A stretch of 52,067 nt of DNA from Actinomycetota bacterium. Its GTDB lineage: Bacteria > Actinomycetota > Actinomycetes > Nanopelagicales > Nanopelagicaceae. How positions within the stretch are numbered: position 1 is the stretch's first letter; every line of letters begins with the position of its first letter. Below, one piece after another: positions 44,048 through 52,067 of this stretch. A program made the translations under genes and the position numbers. Under the pieces are notes generated by a model. It had not been told where the DNA came from. It saw only the letters and a program-made list of their open reading frames with translations, and ran no database searches. The DNA lies in NCBI GenBank assembly GCA_947489605.1, contig CANLEG010000002.1, positions 1 to 52,067 of the forward strand. The letters are read 5' to 3'.

Positions 44048-45001
44048 ATGAATTTTTCAGTCTTAACCAGTCAATTCTGGTCCTTAATGCTCTCAGGTAT
44101 CTCACTTGGTTTGATTTACGTATTGATAGCACTTGGTTACACCATGGTTTATGGCGTTCTTCGCCTAATTAACTTTGCAAACTCTGAAATCTTTATGGTC
44201 GGAACCTTTGCAGTTGTCTTCGCTGAAACTGGCCTTACCGGAAACGCTCTAGATTCCGAACCCCTAAAGGGAATTCAATTAATTTTAACTTTGGGCCTTG
44301 CGATGTTAATTGCAATGGCAGCTTCTGGATTTACGGCAGTAATGGTTGAGATTTTGGCCTATCGCAGATTGCGTGCACGTGGAAGCAATCGACTAGCAAG
44401 TTTGATTTCTGCAATTGGAATGTCGATTGCGCTATCTGAAGCAGCGAGTGTTTTAACACATGCGAGACCACAATCAAACCCACGGTTATTGGAGAAAACT
44501 TCACTAGGCGAAATCGCAGGGGCTAATTTCAGAGTAGATACTGTTCTTGTTCTTGTTGCTGCAATTGTGATGTTCTTACTTCTTGATCGCTTTGTGAATA
44601 AAACTCGTGTCGGTATTGCAATTCGCGCAGTTTCTATGTCCGAAGAGAACGCCAAGTTGATGGGCGTGAATCTCAACCGGGTAATTTCAGTGACATTTCT
44701 TGTCGGAGGAATTATGACTGGTGCCGCTGCATTCTTGTTTATGACGGTTTATGAGACGACAAAGTTCAATGTTGGCTTCAGCTTAGGCTTGGCGGCTTTT
44801 ACCGCGGCAGTTCTAGGTGGAATCGGTAATCTTCGTGGCGCATTCTGGGGCGGAATTACTCTGGGAATTCTGGAGACAATGTCTGCTGCGGTATTAGGCA
44901 GTCAGTGGAAGGCAGTAACAGTTTTCGTTGTCTTAGTCTTAGTACTTCTAGTTCGGCCAAATGGGTTATTTGGCGAAGCTGTTCAGCAAGCGAGGGCATA
45001 A
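44048..45001 (+). CDS. livH: Branched-chain amino acid ABC transporter, permease LivH
   Basis: This is one of the two permease subunits of the importer. The 317-residue polytopic protein shows SLGLIYVLIALGYTMVYGVLRLINFANSEIFM near the N-terminus, the RLASLISAIGMSIALSE segment and the cytoplasmic AIRAVSMSEENAKLMGVNL loop that contacts the ATPases, all typical of LivH. ATG 44048 follows TAGGAG. It lies after the two hairpins that separate it from livK, and livM begins three bases after its stop. Confidence 0.96.
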   Translation: MNFSVLTSQFWSLMLSGISLGLIYVLIALGYTMVYGVLRLINFANSEIFMVGTFAVVFAETGLTGNALDSEPLKGIQLILTLGLAMLIAMAASGFTAVMVEILAYRRLRARGSNRLASLISAIGMSIALSEAASVLTHARPQSNPRLLEKTSLGEIAGANFRVDTVLVLVAAIVMFLLLDRFVNKTRVGIAIRAVSMSEENAKLMGVNLNRVISVTFLVGGIMTGAAAFLFMTVYETTKFNVGFSLGLAAFTAAVLGGIGNLRGAFWGGITLGILETMSAAVLGSQWKAVTVFVVLVLVLLVRPNGLFGEAVQQARA

Positions 45002-45004
45002 GAA

Positions 45005-46039
45005 ATGATAAACCTTAGAGATGCTGGATCTAATTTTTGGGATAAATTAAATCGCGTTCAACGTACAACTTTTATCTTGGTAATACTAGGGTTTGTACTT
45101 CTAGTTCCATACATGGATACTTTTGGCCCAACTAGTTTTGTTAATACACCGATTGCATCATTTAGAGATGCGCTTGTATATCCAGTCGGAATGTTTGTTT
45201 TAATGGGACTTGGATTGAATATTGTTGTTGGAAAGAGTGGGCTTCTAGATTTGGGTTATGTCGCATTCTTCGCAATTGGTGCTTACACACAAGCCATTCT
45301 CTCAACAACAACTAGTTTAAATATGTGGGAGATTTTGCCAATCGGAATCGGCCTTGCAATGCTTTCCGGCGTTCTATTGGGTCTTCCAACGCTCCGACTT
45401 CGCGGTGATTACTTAGCAATCGTAACTTTAGGTTTCGGTGAAATTACCCGAATCGTAGTTTTGAACTCAAATTTCACTGGTGGCACAAATGGAATTCCAA
45501 ATATTCCGCCACCACCAAAAATTGGGCCAATAGTTTTTGACATAATGAATCCGCAAAATTATTTCTATGTAGTGATTTTAATGATTTTGCTAACTATCTG
45601 GATGGTTCGTCGTCTATCAATTCGCCGTGCCGGACGTGCGTGGGAAGCAATTCGCCAAGACGAAGATGTAGCCATGCTTATGGGCGTTCCAACCCTTCGC
45701 TACAAACTCTGGTCTTTCACAATTGGTGGTGGCGTTGGTGGTGCAGCAGGTGTGCTCTTCGCGTCTAAGGTAATGGTTATTGCACCTGGAATGTTTGATT
45801 TCCAAGTTTCAATCTTGATCCTTGCCTGCGTGGTATTCGGTGGAATTGGAAATATTTGGGGAGTGGTTCTTGGCGGAGTAGCTCTTGCATACATTCCTGA
45901 GCGAATTCGTTTCTTAACAGAAACACGCCAACTGGCCTTTGGTCTCGTTCTTGTAATCATGATGAATTTCCGCCCAGATGGAATGCTGCCGCGAAAGAAA
46001 CGCGAAAAAATTGGTGAGAAGAAGAAGGAGATCAAATAA
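45005..46039 (+). CDS. livM: Branched-chain amino acid ABC transporter, permease LivM
   Basis: This is the second permease subunit, 344 residues with 8-10 membrane segments. GLNIVVGKSGLLDLGYVAFFAIGAYTQA and LRGDYLAIVTLGFGEI are LivM signatures, and RRAGRAWEAIRQDEDVAMLMGV is the ATPase-coupling loop. The tail is very basic (KKKREKIGEKKKEIK-like), consistent with a cytoplasmic C-terminus. It overlaps livG by one base (TAATG). Confidence 0.96.
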   Translation: MINLRDAGSNFWDKLNRVQRTTFILVILGFVLLVPYMDTFGPTSFVNTPIASFRDALVYPVGMFVLMGLGLNIVVGKSGLLDLGYVAFFAIGAYTQAILSTTTSLNMWEILPIGIGLAMLSGVLLGLPTLRLRGDYLAIVTLGFGEITRIVVLNSNFTGGTNGIPNIPPPPKIGPIVFDIMNPQNYFYVVILMILLTIWMVRRLSIRRAGRAWEAIRQDEDVAMLMGVPTLRYKLWSFTIGGGVGGAAGVLFASKVMVIAPGMFDFQVSILILACVVFGGIGNIWGVVLGGVALAYIPERIRFLTETRQLAFGLVLVIMMNFRPDGMLPRKKREKIGEKKKEIK

Positions 46040-46815
46040 TGTCTGAAAAAGTTCTTGAACTCCGTAATTTAACTATGCAGTTTGGTGGCGTTAAGGCTCT
46101 TGATGATGTCAGTATTCACGTTAACAAAGGTGAGATTTGCGCTTTAATCGGTCCAAACGGAGCCGGTAAAACAACGGTATTCAATGTTGTTACTGGAGTT
46201 TATGCCGCTACTTCTGGAGATATTGTTTTCAACGGTGCATCAATTTTAGGCAAGAAGCGTCACTTAATTACCAAGCTAGGACTGGCTCGAACTTTTCAGA
46301 ATGTGCGGCTCTTTGGTGATATGACCGCTCTTGAAAACGTTATTACAGCCACAGATGTTCACAAGAAGTCTGGACTCGTCGGCGGACTGTTCGGCACTCC
46401 AAGATCTCGTCGTGAAGAACGTGAGTCAAAAGAGCGCGCACATGAACTTCTTGCGTTTTTAGGAATCGATCACCGGGCAGACCAACTTGGAAAGAACCTT
46501 CCATACGGAGACCAACGTCGTCTAGAAATTGCACGTGCACTTGGAACAGAACCACAAGTTCTACTTCTAGATGAACCAGCAGCCGGTTTTAATCCAGCGG
46601 AAAAAACCGCATTGGCAAATGATATTAAGAAGATTCGCGATGCTGGATACACCGTTTTGTTGATCGAGCACGATATGTCTCTGATTATGGGAATTTCAGA
46701 TCGAGTAATTGTTCTTGATTTTGGTAAGAAGATTGCTGATGACATTCCAAGCAAAGTTCAGAATGATCCAAAGGTAATCGAAGCATATTTAGGAGCACCT
46801 GCTGATGCGTCTTGA
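46039..46815 (+). CDS. livG: Branched-chain amino acid ABC transporter, ATPase LivG
   Basis: LivG is one of the paired cytoplasmic ATPases. The 258-residue protein has Walker A GPNGAGKTT (about residues 37-45), a long insert with RTFQNVRLFGDMTALENV, a signature region LPYGDQRRLEIARAL and Walker B VLLLDEPAAGF followed by the switch His in LIEHDMSLIM. LSGGQ is replaced by LPYGDQ, which is normal in LivG. It overlaps livF by eleven bases. Confidence 0.97.
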   Translation: MSEKVLELRNLTMQFGGVKALDDVSIHVNKGEICALIGPNGAGKTTVFNVVTGVYAATSGDIVFNGASILGKKRHLITKLGLARTFQNVRLFGDMTALENVITATDVHKKSGLVGGLFGTPRSRREERESKERAHELLAFLGIDHRADQLGKNLPYGDQRRLEIARALGTEPQVLLLDEPAAGFNPAEKTALANDIKKIRDAGYTVLLIEHDMSLIMGISDRVIVLDFGKKIADDIPSKVQNDPKVIEAYLGAPADAS

Positions 46816-47533
46816 AATTAAGGATTTACACGTTTTTTATGGAAAGATTGAAGCAATTAAAGGGATCAGTGTTGTTGTAAATCCAGGAGAAATTGTTACC
46901 TTGATTGGTGCCAATGGTGCTGGCAAAACTACTACCTTGAAAACTATCTCTGGTCTGCGTCCAGTGGCAAGTGGCTCAATTACATTTGATGGTCAAGATA
47001 TTTCAAAAATGCCAGCACACGATCGAGTTGCTCTTGGTATCTCACAAGCACCTGAAGGTCGTGGAATTTTCCCTGGCATGTCCGTTCTTGAGAATTTAGA
47101 AATTGGAAAATACTTTAGAAAAGATCGCAAGCATGAAATGAAAGAAGATCTAGAGAAGGTTTACCACCTATTTCCTAGGTTGAAAGAGCGCGCCTTCCAA
47201 GCTGGTGGAACTCTTTCCGGTGGCGAGCAACAGATGCTTGCAATCGGGCGCGCACTTATGGCCCGTCCTAAAGTGTTACTTCTTGATGAACCTTCAATGG
47301 GACTTGCACCAATGATGATTGCAAATATCTTTAAGATCATTACTGAAATTAATACTGAACTTGGAACCACAATTCTTCTAGTTGAACAGAATGCACAGCA
47401 GGCACTTCAACGCGCTCATCGCGCATATGTCCTTGAAACTGGGCATGTTGTTAAAGAGGCTAAAGCTTCAGATCTGCTAAATGATCCAGATGTTCGAGCT
47501 GCTTATCTCGGAACTGGCGCTGGCGCGCACTAA
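46805..47533 (+). CDS. livF: Branched-chain amino acid ABC transporter, ATPase LivF
   Basis: LivF is the second ATPase, 242 residues. Walker A is GANGAGKTT, the signature LSGGEQQMLAIGRAL, Walker B VLLLDEPSMGL, and the switch residue lies in LLVEQNAQ; SQAPEGRGIFPGMSVLENL is typical of LivF. It ends the importer operon. Its TAA is immediately followed by the reverse-complement stop of the convergent thioesterase gene, leaving no intergenic base. Confidence 0.97.
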   Translation: MRLEIKDLHVFYGKIEAIKGISVVVNPGEIVTLIGANGAGKTTTLKTISGLRPVASGSITFDGQDISKMPAHDRVALGISQAPEGRGIFPGMSVLENLEIGKYFRKDRKHEMKEDLEKVYHLFPRLKERAFQAGGTLSGGEQQMLAIGRALMARPKVLLLDEPSMGLAPMMIANIFKIITEINTELGTTILLVEQNAQQALQRAHRAYVLETGHVVKEAKASDLLNDPDVRAAYLGTGAGAH

Positions 47534-47941
47534 TTAACTTCGTTCGGCCAGAATCAAACAGGTAATTCTTGAGGTGCAGGTTTTTTCTCCTGCTTCATTT
47601 GTAATAACTACTTCGTAACAACAGAGTGTTTTACCAAGTGAAATTGCGGTTGCAGTTCCAATCACAAAGCCTGAGGTTGCCGACTTGTGATGTGTGGCAT
47701 TGATATCAACACCAACAATCTTGCGATTAACACCAGCATGTAGCGCAGTTCCAATCGAACCCAAACTCTCCGCAAGAACAACACTTGCACCACCATGCAA
47801 TAAGCCCATTGGTTGGGTGTTGCCTTCTACGGGCATTTTCGCAACAAGGCGTTGGGGAGTGGCTTCGAGAATTTCAATTCCCATTTTCTCGCCAAGAGCT
47901 CCGCTGCCACGCTTCTTTAGAATTTCGAAGAAATCATCCAT
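47534..47941 (-). CDS. PaaI-like hotdog-fold thioesterase
   Basis: The 135-residue protein is a single hotdog domain with GNTQPMGLLHGGASVVLAESLGSIG, the PaaI/EntH-type motif in which the HGG and following acidic residue form the active site. Such enzymes hydrolyse acyl-CoA thioesters, often aryl or short-chain; the substrate here is unknown. I chose ATG 47941 over TTG 47959 because it fits the family start and lies 13 bases after TAGACT. It is divergent from polA with 32 bases between the start codons. Confidence 0.88.
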   Translation of the reverse strand: MDDFFEILKKRGSGALGEKMGIEILEATPQRLVAKMPVEGNTQPMGLLHGGASVVLAESLGSIGTALHAGVNRKIVGVDINATHHKSATSGFVIGTATAISLGKTLCCYEVVITNEAGEKTCTSRITCLILAERS

Positions 47942-47948
47942 GTTGGGA

Positions 47949-47965
47949 AGTCTAACCAATAGACT
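47949..47965. promoter_or_regulatory. Back-to-back -10 elements for thioesterase and polA
   Basis: AGTCTA (47949-47954, read as TAGACT on the minus strand) and TAGACT (47960-47965) form a perfect inverted repeat around ACCAA. Each lies 13-14 bases before the start codon of the gene it faces, and no Shine-Dalgarno fits the gap, so both transcripts may be leaderless. Confidence 0.5.
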
Positions 47966-47973
47966 CGCCGCAA

Positions 47974-50568
47974 ATGAGCGCTAATAAAAAACTTTTGCTA
48001 ATTGATGGGCATTCTCTTGCCTATCGGGCGTTTTATGCCTTGCCCGCAGAAAATTTCGTGACTTCCGGCGGACAGCACACGAATGCCATCTATGGCTTTG
48101 CCTCCATGCTCATCAACCTAATTTCCTCTGAGAAGCCGACACATATCGCCACTGCTTTTGATGTTTCGCGGAAAACATTTCGCTCTGAACGTTTTCCAGA
48201 CTACAAAGCTAATCGTTCAGCAACGCCGGATGAATTTAGATCGCAGACAAGTTTCTTATACGAGTTAGTTAGTGGCTTTGGGATTCGGCACTTTGCAGTT
48301 GAGGGCTTTGAAGCAGACGACATTATCGCTACCTTGGCTAAGCGTGCTGAGAGTGAAGACTTTGAAGTTTTAATTTGTACAGGTGATCGAGATTCATTTC
48401 AATTAATTAACGAAAAGACAACTGTTTTATATCCAAAACGAGGTGTTACTGATTTAGCGAGAATGACGCCCGATGCAGTCTTGGAAAAATATGGTTTAAC
48501 ACCGGAGCAATATCCAGACTTCGCTGCACTTCGTGGTGATCCAAGTGATAATTTGCCATCTATTCCAGGGGTAGGGGAAAAGACTGCGGCAAAATGGATT
48601 ATTGAATTCGGTTCACTTGAAAAATTATTAGCAAATACTGTGGGAATAAGTGGCAAAGTTGGCGAGTCACTTCGCGCGAACATTGCTGGTGTGGAATTAA
48701 ACGCTGAACTTACTCACCTGAAAAGTGACATGCAGATTGCAGCGACGATTACAGATCTAAAGTGGAATGGCATTGATTCCCCCACCTTGAATCAACTCTT
48801 GGATAAACTTGAAATTAAGGCGATTAAGGATCGAGTCAAAGTCCTATCCAGCGGTGAATCAGGTTCACAAGAAGCCAAGCCAGTTGTGAAAGCGACAAAG
48901 GTGATTAGCAAGGATATTTGTTCAGCAGAACTGGATGCATTGCTAGCAAACCGAACGGAACCAATCGCGCTTCTGGTGAGTGCACCAGAAGGAAAAGTAT
49001 TGGAATATGCCGTTGCAACGAATGAGTCATCGATTTATATTGTGCGTGATTCTAAAATAGGTAACTGGTTGAAAGACGAATCTTTGCCTAAATACATGCA
49101 TGGCGCCAAAGAGATTGCGCGAGTTAACTCTATCGAAGGATTAGTTTTCGATACGGAGTTAGCTGCTTATCTGATTAACCCTGGTGGGAGAAATCTTGAA
49201 CTTTCGGATTTGACGGAACGCTTTCTCGGAATTGTTAATGCTGAACAGGAAGAATCCCTCTTCTCTCAGTTTGATGGTTTAGGCGCATCGGCTATTTATA
49301 AATTGGTTCCGATATTGAGTAGTGAACTAAATGACCGTGGCATGACTTCACTAATGCAAGAGCTAGAGATTCCGGTTCTACAAGAACTCGCACGAATGGA
49401 AGAAACAGGTATCGGTGTAGCTTCCGAGAAGTTAACGCAACTATCCGCTTTCTTCAGGGGAGAAGTTGAACGTGAAACCAGGGGAGCGCATAAGGAAGCT
49501 GGCAAGGAATTCAATGTGGGCTCGCCTAAGCAACTACAGGCTATCTTGTTTGATGAATTAGATTTACCTAAAACCAAAAAGATTAAGACTGGTTTCACTA
49601 CGGATGCTGAGAGTTTGGATTGGCTATTTGCTAAAACTAAGCACCCGATTCTGAAGCACTTACTTCGTATTCGAGAGACAAGTAAATTGCTTACAACAGT
49701 TGATGGGCTTATTGATGCCACTGCTAGCGACGGCAGAATTCACACAATTTTCCAGCAAACAGTTACAGCTACTGGACGCCTCTCTTCAACAAATCCGAAT
49801 CTGCAAAATATCCCAGTCCGCACCGAAGAAGGACGAAGGATTCGCGATTGTTTCGTTTCCAAGTCACCATATAAAATACTGTTGACCGCTGATTACAGTC
49901 AGATTGAAATGCGAATCATGGCGCACTTATCTAAAGATGCAAATTTAATTGAAGCATTCAAGATGGGTGAAGATTTGCATTCGACAGTTGCTGGATTGGT
50001 ATTTGGTGTAAAGCCTGATGGCGTCGACGCCGAAATGCGCAGACAGATAAAGGCGATGTCATATGGACTTGCTTATGGACTTTCGGCTTACGGTTTAGCC
50101 CAGCAATTGGATCTTTCGCCAACTGATGCTGCGATTTTGATGGATAAATACTTTGGTCGCTTTGGTGGCATCCGCGATTATTTAGCGCAGGTTGTTGTGG
50201 TGGCTCGCGATAAGGGTTACACCGAAACGATTATGGGACGACGACGTTATCTTCCAGATTTAACAAGCGACAATCGTGCCCGGCGTGAAATTGCAGAACG
50301 TATGGCTTTAAACGCACCGATTCAAGGCTCTGCTGCAGACATTATTAAAGTCGCAATGTTAAATGTTGCGAAGGAGTTGAAGGCACAATCTCTGAAATCT
50401 AGATTGTTACTGCAGGTTCATGATGAGTTGATTCTGGAAGTTGCTGATGGCGAAGAGCAGGCACTTATCCAATTGGTTGAAAAAGAGATGGGTAGCGCAT
50501 TTGATTTATCAGTACCGCTAGATGTGAATATTGGAATTGGCGAGAGTTGGGATTTAGCTGCTCACTAA
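47974..50568 (+). CDS. polA: DNA polymerase I
   Basis: PolA fills gaps and removes RNA primers. The 864-residue protein has an N-terminal 5'-3' exonuclease (DGHSLAYRAFYAL, GDRDSFQL, PGVGEKTA), a central 3'-5' exonuclease fold lacking the acidic DxE metal-ligand motif, so probably without proofreading as in other actinobacteria, and a C-terminal polymerase with motif A Asp640 in LTADYSQIEMR, O-helix KAMSYGLAYG and motif C H816-D-E818. ATG 47974 lacks a Shine-Dalgarno. Its stop overlaps that of the convergent MFS gene. Confidence 0.97.
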   Translation: MSANKKLLLIDGHSLAYRAFYALPAENFVTSGGQHTNAIYGFASMLINLISSEKPTHIATAFDVSRKTFRSERFPDYKANRSATPDEFRSQTSFLYELVSGFGIRHFAVEGFEADDIIATLAKRAESEDFEVLICTGDRDSFQLINEKTTVLYPKRGVTDLARMTPDAVLEKYGLTPEQYPDFAALRGDPSDNLPSIPGVGEKTAAKWIIEFGSLEKLLANTVGISGKVGESLRANIAGVELNAELTHLKSDMQIAATITDLKWNGIDSPTLNQLLDKLEIKAIKDRVKVLSSGESGSQEAKPVVKATKVISKDICSAELDALLANRTEPIALLVSAPEGKVLEYAVATNESSIYIVRDSKIGNWLKDESLPKYMHGAKEIARVNSIEGLVFDTELAAYLINPGGRNLELSDLTERFLGIVNAEQEESLFSQFDGLGASAIYKLVPILSSELNDRGMTSLMQELEIPVLQELARMEETGIGVASEKLTQLSAFFRGEVERETRGAHKEAGKEFNVGSPKQLQAILFDELDLPKTKKIKTGFTTDAESLDWLFAKTKHPILKHLLRIRETSKLLTTVDGLIDATASDGRIHTIFQQTVTATGRLSSTNPNLQNIPVRTEEGRRIRDCFVSKSPYKILLTADYSQIEMRIMAHLSKDANLIEAFKMGEDLHSTVAGLVFGVKPDGVDAEMRRQIKAMSYGLAYGLSAYGLAQQLDLSPTDAAILMDKYFGRFGGIRDYLAQVVVVARDKGYTETIMGRRRYLPDLTSDNRARREIAERMALNAPIQGSAADIIKVAMLNVAKELKAQSLKSRLLLQVHDELILEVADGEEQALIQLVEKEMGSAFDLSVPLDVNIGIGESWDLAAH

Positions 50569-51791
50569 TTGGTTTTATCAAGCGCGGTGGAGATTGCTAT
50601 CTCATCTTCGGCTTGAGTAGGTAGAGTGTTTGCTGCGTTAAGCAAAGGGTGTCCTCTTTGAATGATTAGAAAACCGATTAAGACGCAGATACTCATTAGA
50701 GCTAAGCAATACCTCGGTGAGAACGCTTCACTGATGTAGCCACTAAGCGTTGCTCCAAGGGCTGTTGCAGTTCCTTCAAATGTCCAGAGCCATCCGATCG
50801 CTGATGCTGCGGTTCCCTTGGTACGAACTTTTTCAACAATCTCCCAATAGAAAACCATCTGCATCCCACCGGCAAGGCCGAGCAATGCGGAAATTGTGAG
50901 AAGCGACCAATCGGGATTAGTGAGCGCTAAGGGAGCGCAGACAATTACCCAGAACAAATAGGTGCGCCTAAATGCAAGTAGTGGAGAAGTTTTTTTGGAG
51001 ATTAAACCAGCCAGCAAGCTTCCGAATATATTGAAAATTGCCAAGACCGCAAAAATTAATCCAGTTCGCCCTGCGACACCTTCGATAGTTGTGAATGCAG
51101 GAATTCCGGTTTCAAATAATCCATAGGCAAGCCCAATAAAAATACCCTCAGCGATTAGCAATCGGATAGCGGGGAGCTTTAGTAAATGTTGAGCTCCTTC
51201 TTCTTTCTTTTCTGGTATCCAGGTGCGCGTAACTTTAAGAATTGCCAGTGCGATTCCACCAAGCAACATGGCAGCCGCACATACGTTCAGGGCGCTCTTT
51301 GGTGAATCTGACAAGGCAAGAGATGTAACCAATACTGGTCCAATAACTGCAGTAGCACTCATCACTGCCGTATCAACAGCAAAAATACTTCGCTGCTTAC
51401 TTTCTGGAACTACTACTTTCCAAAGTGGACGAACTGCGAGATTTATTGGGGGAGCAACGGCTCCCAGAATGAAAGAAATTGCAATCAACGACGTTTTTCC
51501 GTCGGAATAATTGAATAGAACAATAAGTCCAGCATAAGACGGGACTAAAACTCGCAGTGGCCAAGTTAAACCATATTTATCAATGAATGCTGATCGAATT
51601 CCAACTGATACCGAAGAGGCCAAAGCGTTAAGTCCAACCGCCAAACCTGCTATTGAAATCGAGGAGGTTGTGTTTTGGACCTTGAAGAAAATCCCAAGTG
51701 AGATCATTCCGTAGGCCAAACGGGCGGGAATTGAGCTGATTAACAATTGCATTACGCCCGCAATTTTCAATACCTCTAAATACTCGCGCAT
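50565..51791 (-). CDS. MFS transporter, function unknown
   Basis: The 408-residue protein has about twelve hydrophobic segments and a short cytoplasmic tail, with an MFS-type pattern: an N-terminal half with AGLAVGLNALASSVSVGIRSA and a central basic loop (TRTWIPEKKEEGAQ). I see no motif that fixes the substrate. It resembles distant actinobacterial exporters placed between polA and rpsA, but that is weak evidence. ATG 51791 has no Shine-Dalgarno; TAGAAT lies 12 bases upstream. Three 15-bp repeats lie just beyond. Confidence 0.82.
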   Translation of the reverse strand: MREYLEVLKIAGVMQLLISSIPARLAYGMISLGIFFKVQNTTSSISIAGLAVGLNALASSVSVGIRSAFIDKYGLTWPLRVLVPSYAGLIVLFNYSDGKTSLIAISFILGAVAPPINLAVRPLWKVVVPESKQRSIFAVDTAVMSATAVIGPVLVTSLALSDSPKSALNVCAAAMLLGGIALAILKVTRTWIPEKKEEGAQHLLKLPAIRLLIAEGIFIGLAYGLFETGIPAFTTIEGVAGRTGLIFAVLAIFNIFGSLLAGLISKKTSPLLAFRRTYLFWVIVCAPLALTNPDWSLLTISALLGLAGGMQMVFYWEIVEKVRTKGTAASAIGWLWTFEGTATALGATLSGYISEAFSPRYCLALMSICVLIGFLIIQRGHPLLNAANTLPTQAEDEIAISTALDKTN

Positions 51792-51797
51792 TTGCCG

Positions 51798-51803
51798 ATT
51801 CTA
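51798..51803 (-). promoter_or_regulatory. Candidate -10 element for leaderless MFS gene
   Basis: On the minus strand TAGAAT (51803-51798) lies exactly 12 to 7 bases before the ATG at 51791, with CGGCAA between. No Shine-Dalgarno is present. Confidence 0.45.
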
Positions 51804-51808
51804 GACCC

Positions 51809-51853
51809 CGATTTTGGCCATATCGATTTTGGCCATATCGATTTTGACCAGAT
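51809..51853. repeat. Three tandem 15-bp repeats upstream of the MFS gene
   Basis: CGATTTTGGCCATAT occurs perfectly at 51809-51823 and 51824-51838 and with two changes at 51839-51853. Each unit contains the palindromes TGGCCA and, at the joints, ATCGAT. The block covers the region where the -35 of the MFS promoter must lie, so it may be an operator array or an unstable promoter repeat. Confidence 0.85.
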
Positions 51854-51882
51854 ACCAGCACGCAAGTAGCCTTAGCCCTTCG

Positions 51883-51899
51883 TGAATCAGCCAGATTCA
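51883..51899. promoter_or_regulatory. Inverted repeat upstream of rpsA
   Basis: TGAATC (51883-51888) and GATTCA (51894-51899) form a perfect inverted repeat around AGCCA, about 50 bases before the rpsA start. It could be an operator or an RNA hairpin. TTTACA (51905-51910) with TACTTC 17 bases later is a possible but weak rpsA promoter. Confidence 0.35.
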
Positions 51900-51950
51900 T
51901 GCAATTTACAAAATGTCCTATTCCTACTACTTCTATCCCTTCGGAGAATT

Positions 51951-52067
51951 TTGACCCCTACAGTAATCACAGTAAACGACATCGGCTCAGCCGAAGATTT
52001 TCTTGCCGCAATTGAAGGCACAATTAAGAATTTTAATGATGGCGATCTAGTTATCGGAACCGTTGTT
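51951..52067 (+). CDS. rpsA: 30S ribosomal protein S1, N-terminal part (3' end outside window)
   Basis: Only 39 codons are visible: a TTG start at 51951, four bases after GGAG, then TPTVITVNDIGSAEDFLAAIEGTI followed by GDLVIGTVV, the opening of the first S1 RNA-binding domain. S1 helps mRNAs bind the 30S subunit. The identity is supported by the polA-rpsA neighbourhood typical of actinobacteria. The gene runs off the window. Confidence 0.9.
   Translation, partial: MTPTVITVNDIGSAEDFLAAIEGTIKNFNDGDLVIGTVV

Noticed and set aside
51809-51853. Short CRISPR-like array
   Set aside because: Units are contiguous with no spacers and there are no cas genes.
1-52067. Prophage, insertion sequence or defence island
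   Set aside because: No integrase, transposase, terminal repeats or atypical gene block was found; all genes are core or household types.

Overview
The window looks like a chromosome segment of a small-genome, AT-rich actinobacterium, most like the freshwater acI group (Nanopelagicales). This rests on actinobacterial gene order (mraZ-rsmH-ftsL-ftsI-murE...ftsQ-ftsZ-pgeF-yggS-sepF-yggT-ileS, then dksA-like-lspA-rluA family-dnaE, and later pyk-tRNA-pdtaR...polA...rpsA), actinobacterial traits (SepF, PriA-type HisA, type 2 IleS with a translational T-box, ANTAR regulator, F420-free central genes) and unusually tight packing with AT-rich codons. The genus assignment is inference. No mobile element, prophage, CRISPR array or rRNA was seen.

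Region 1 (1-16652) is the division and cell-wall cluster. It starts with the 3' end of mraZ and a GC-rich structured leader before rsmH. A chain follows from rsmH to ftsQ in which every gene overlaps the next. ftsZ has its own promoter and leader, then come pgeF, yggS, sepF and yggT. No divIVA/wag31 gene is present where actinobacteria usually carry it.

Region 2 (16649-25878) has ileS on the minus strand behind an ultrashort-Stem-I T-box. Facing away from it is a DksA/TraR zinc-finger protein with a histone-H1-like lysine-rich arm, followed by lspA, an RluA-family pseudouridine synthase and dnaE.

Region 3 (25893-34330) is the histidine operon hisD-C-B-H-A-F-I. It runs by overlap into a 49-codon membrane ORF that looks like the surviving C-terminus of the Trp-operon-associated membrane protein family, then a MauE/DoxX membrane protein, a DsbA-like thioredoxin-fold protein, lgt and a VIT1-family transporter.

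Region 4 (34433-42594) holds glutamate synthase (gltB, gltD), pyruvate kinase, a tRNA with anticodon CAA but a class I (5-nt) variable loop, and a PdtaR-like ANTAR response regulator whose start codon lies one base after the tRNA.

Region 5 (42595-52067) is a branched-chain amino acid type ABC importer (livK-H-M-G-F) with a repeat-bearing promoter and two tandem hairpins after livK. Then come a hotdog thioesterase, polA, an MFS transporter preceded by three 15-bp repeats, and the first 39 codons of rpsA.

Two features run through the whole window. Convergent genes share or abut stop codons with no room for terminators. Several genes that head transcripts lack a Shine-Dalgarno and instead have TANNNT about 12 bases before the start codon, which predicts leaderless mRNAs.
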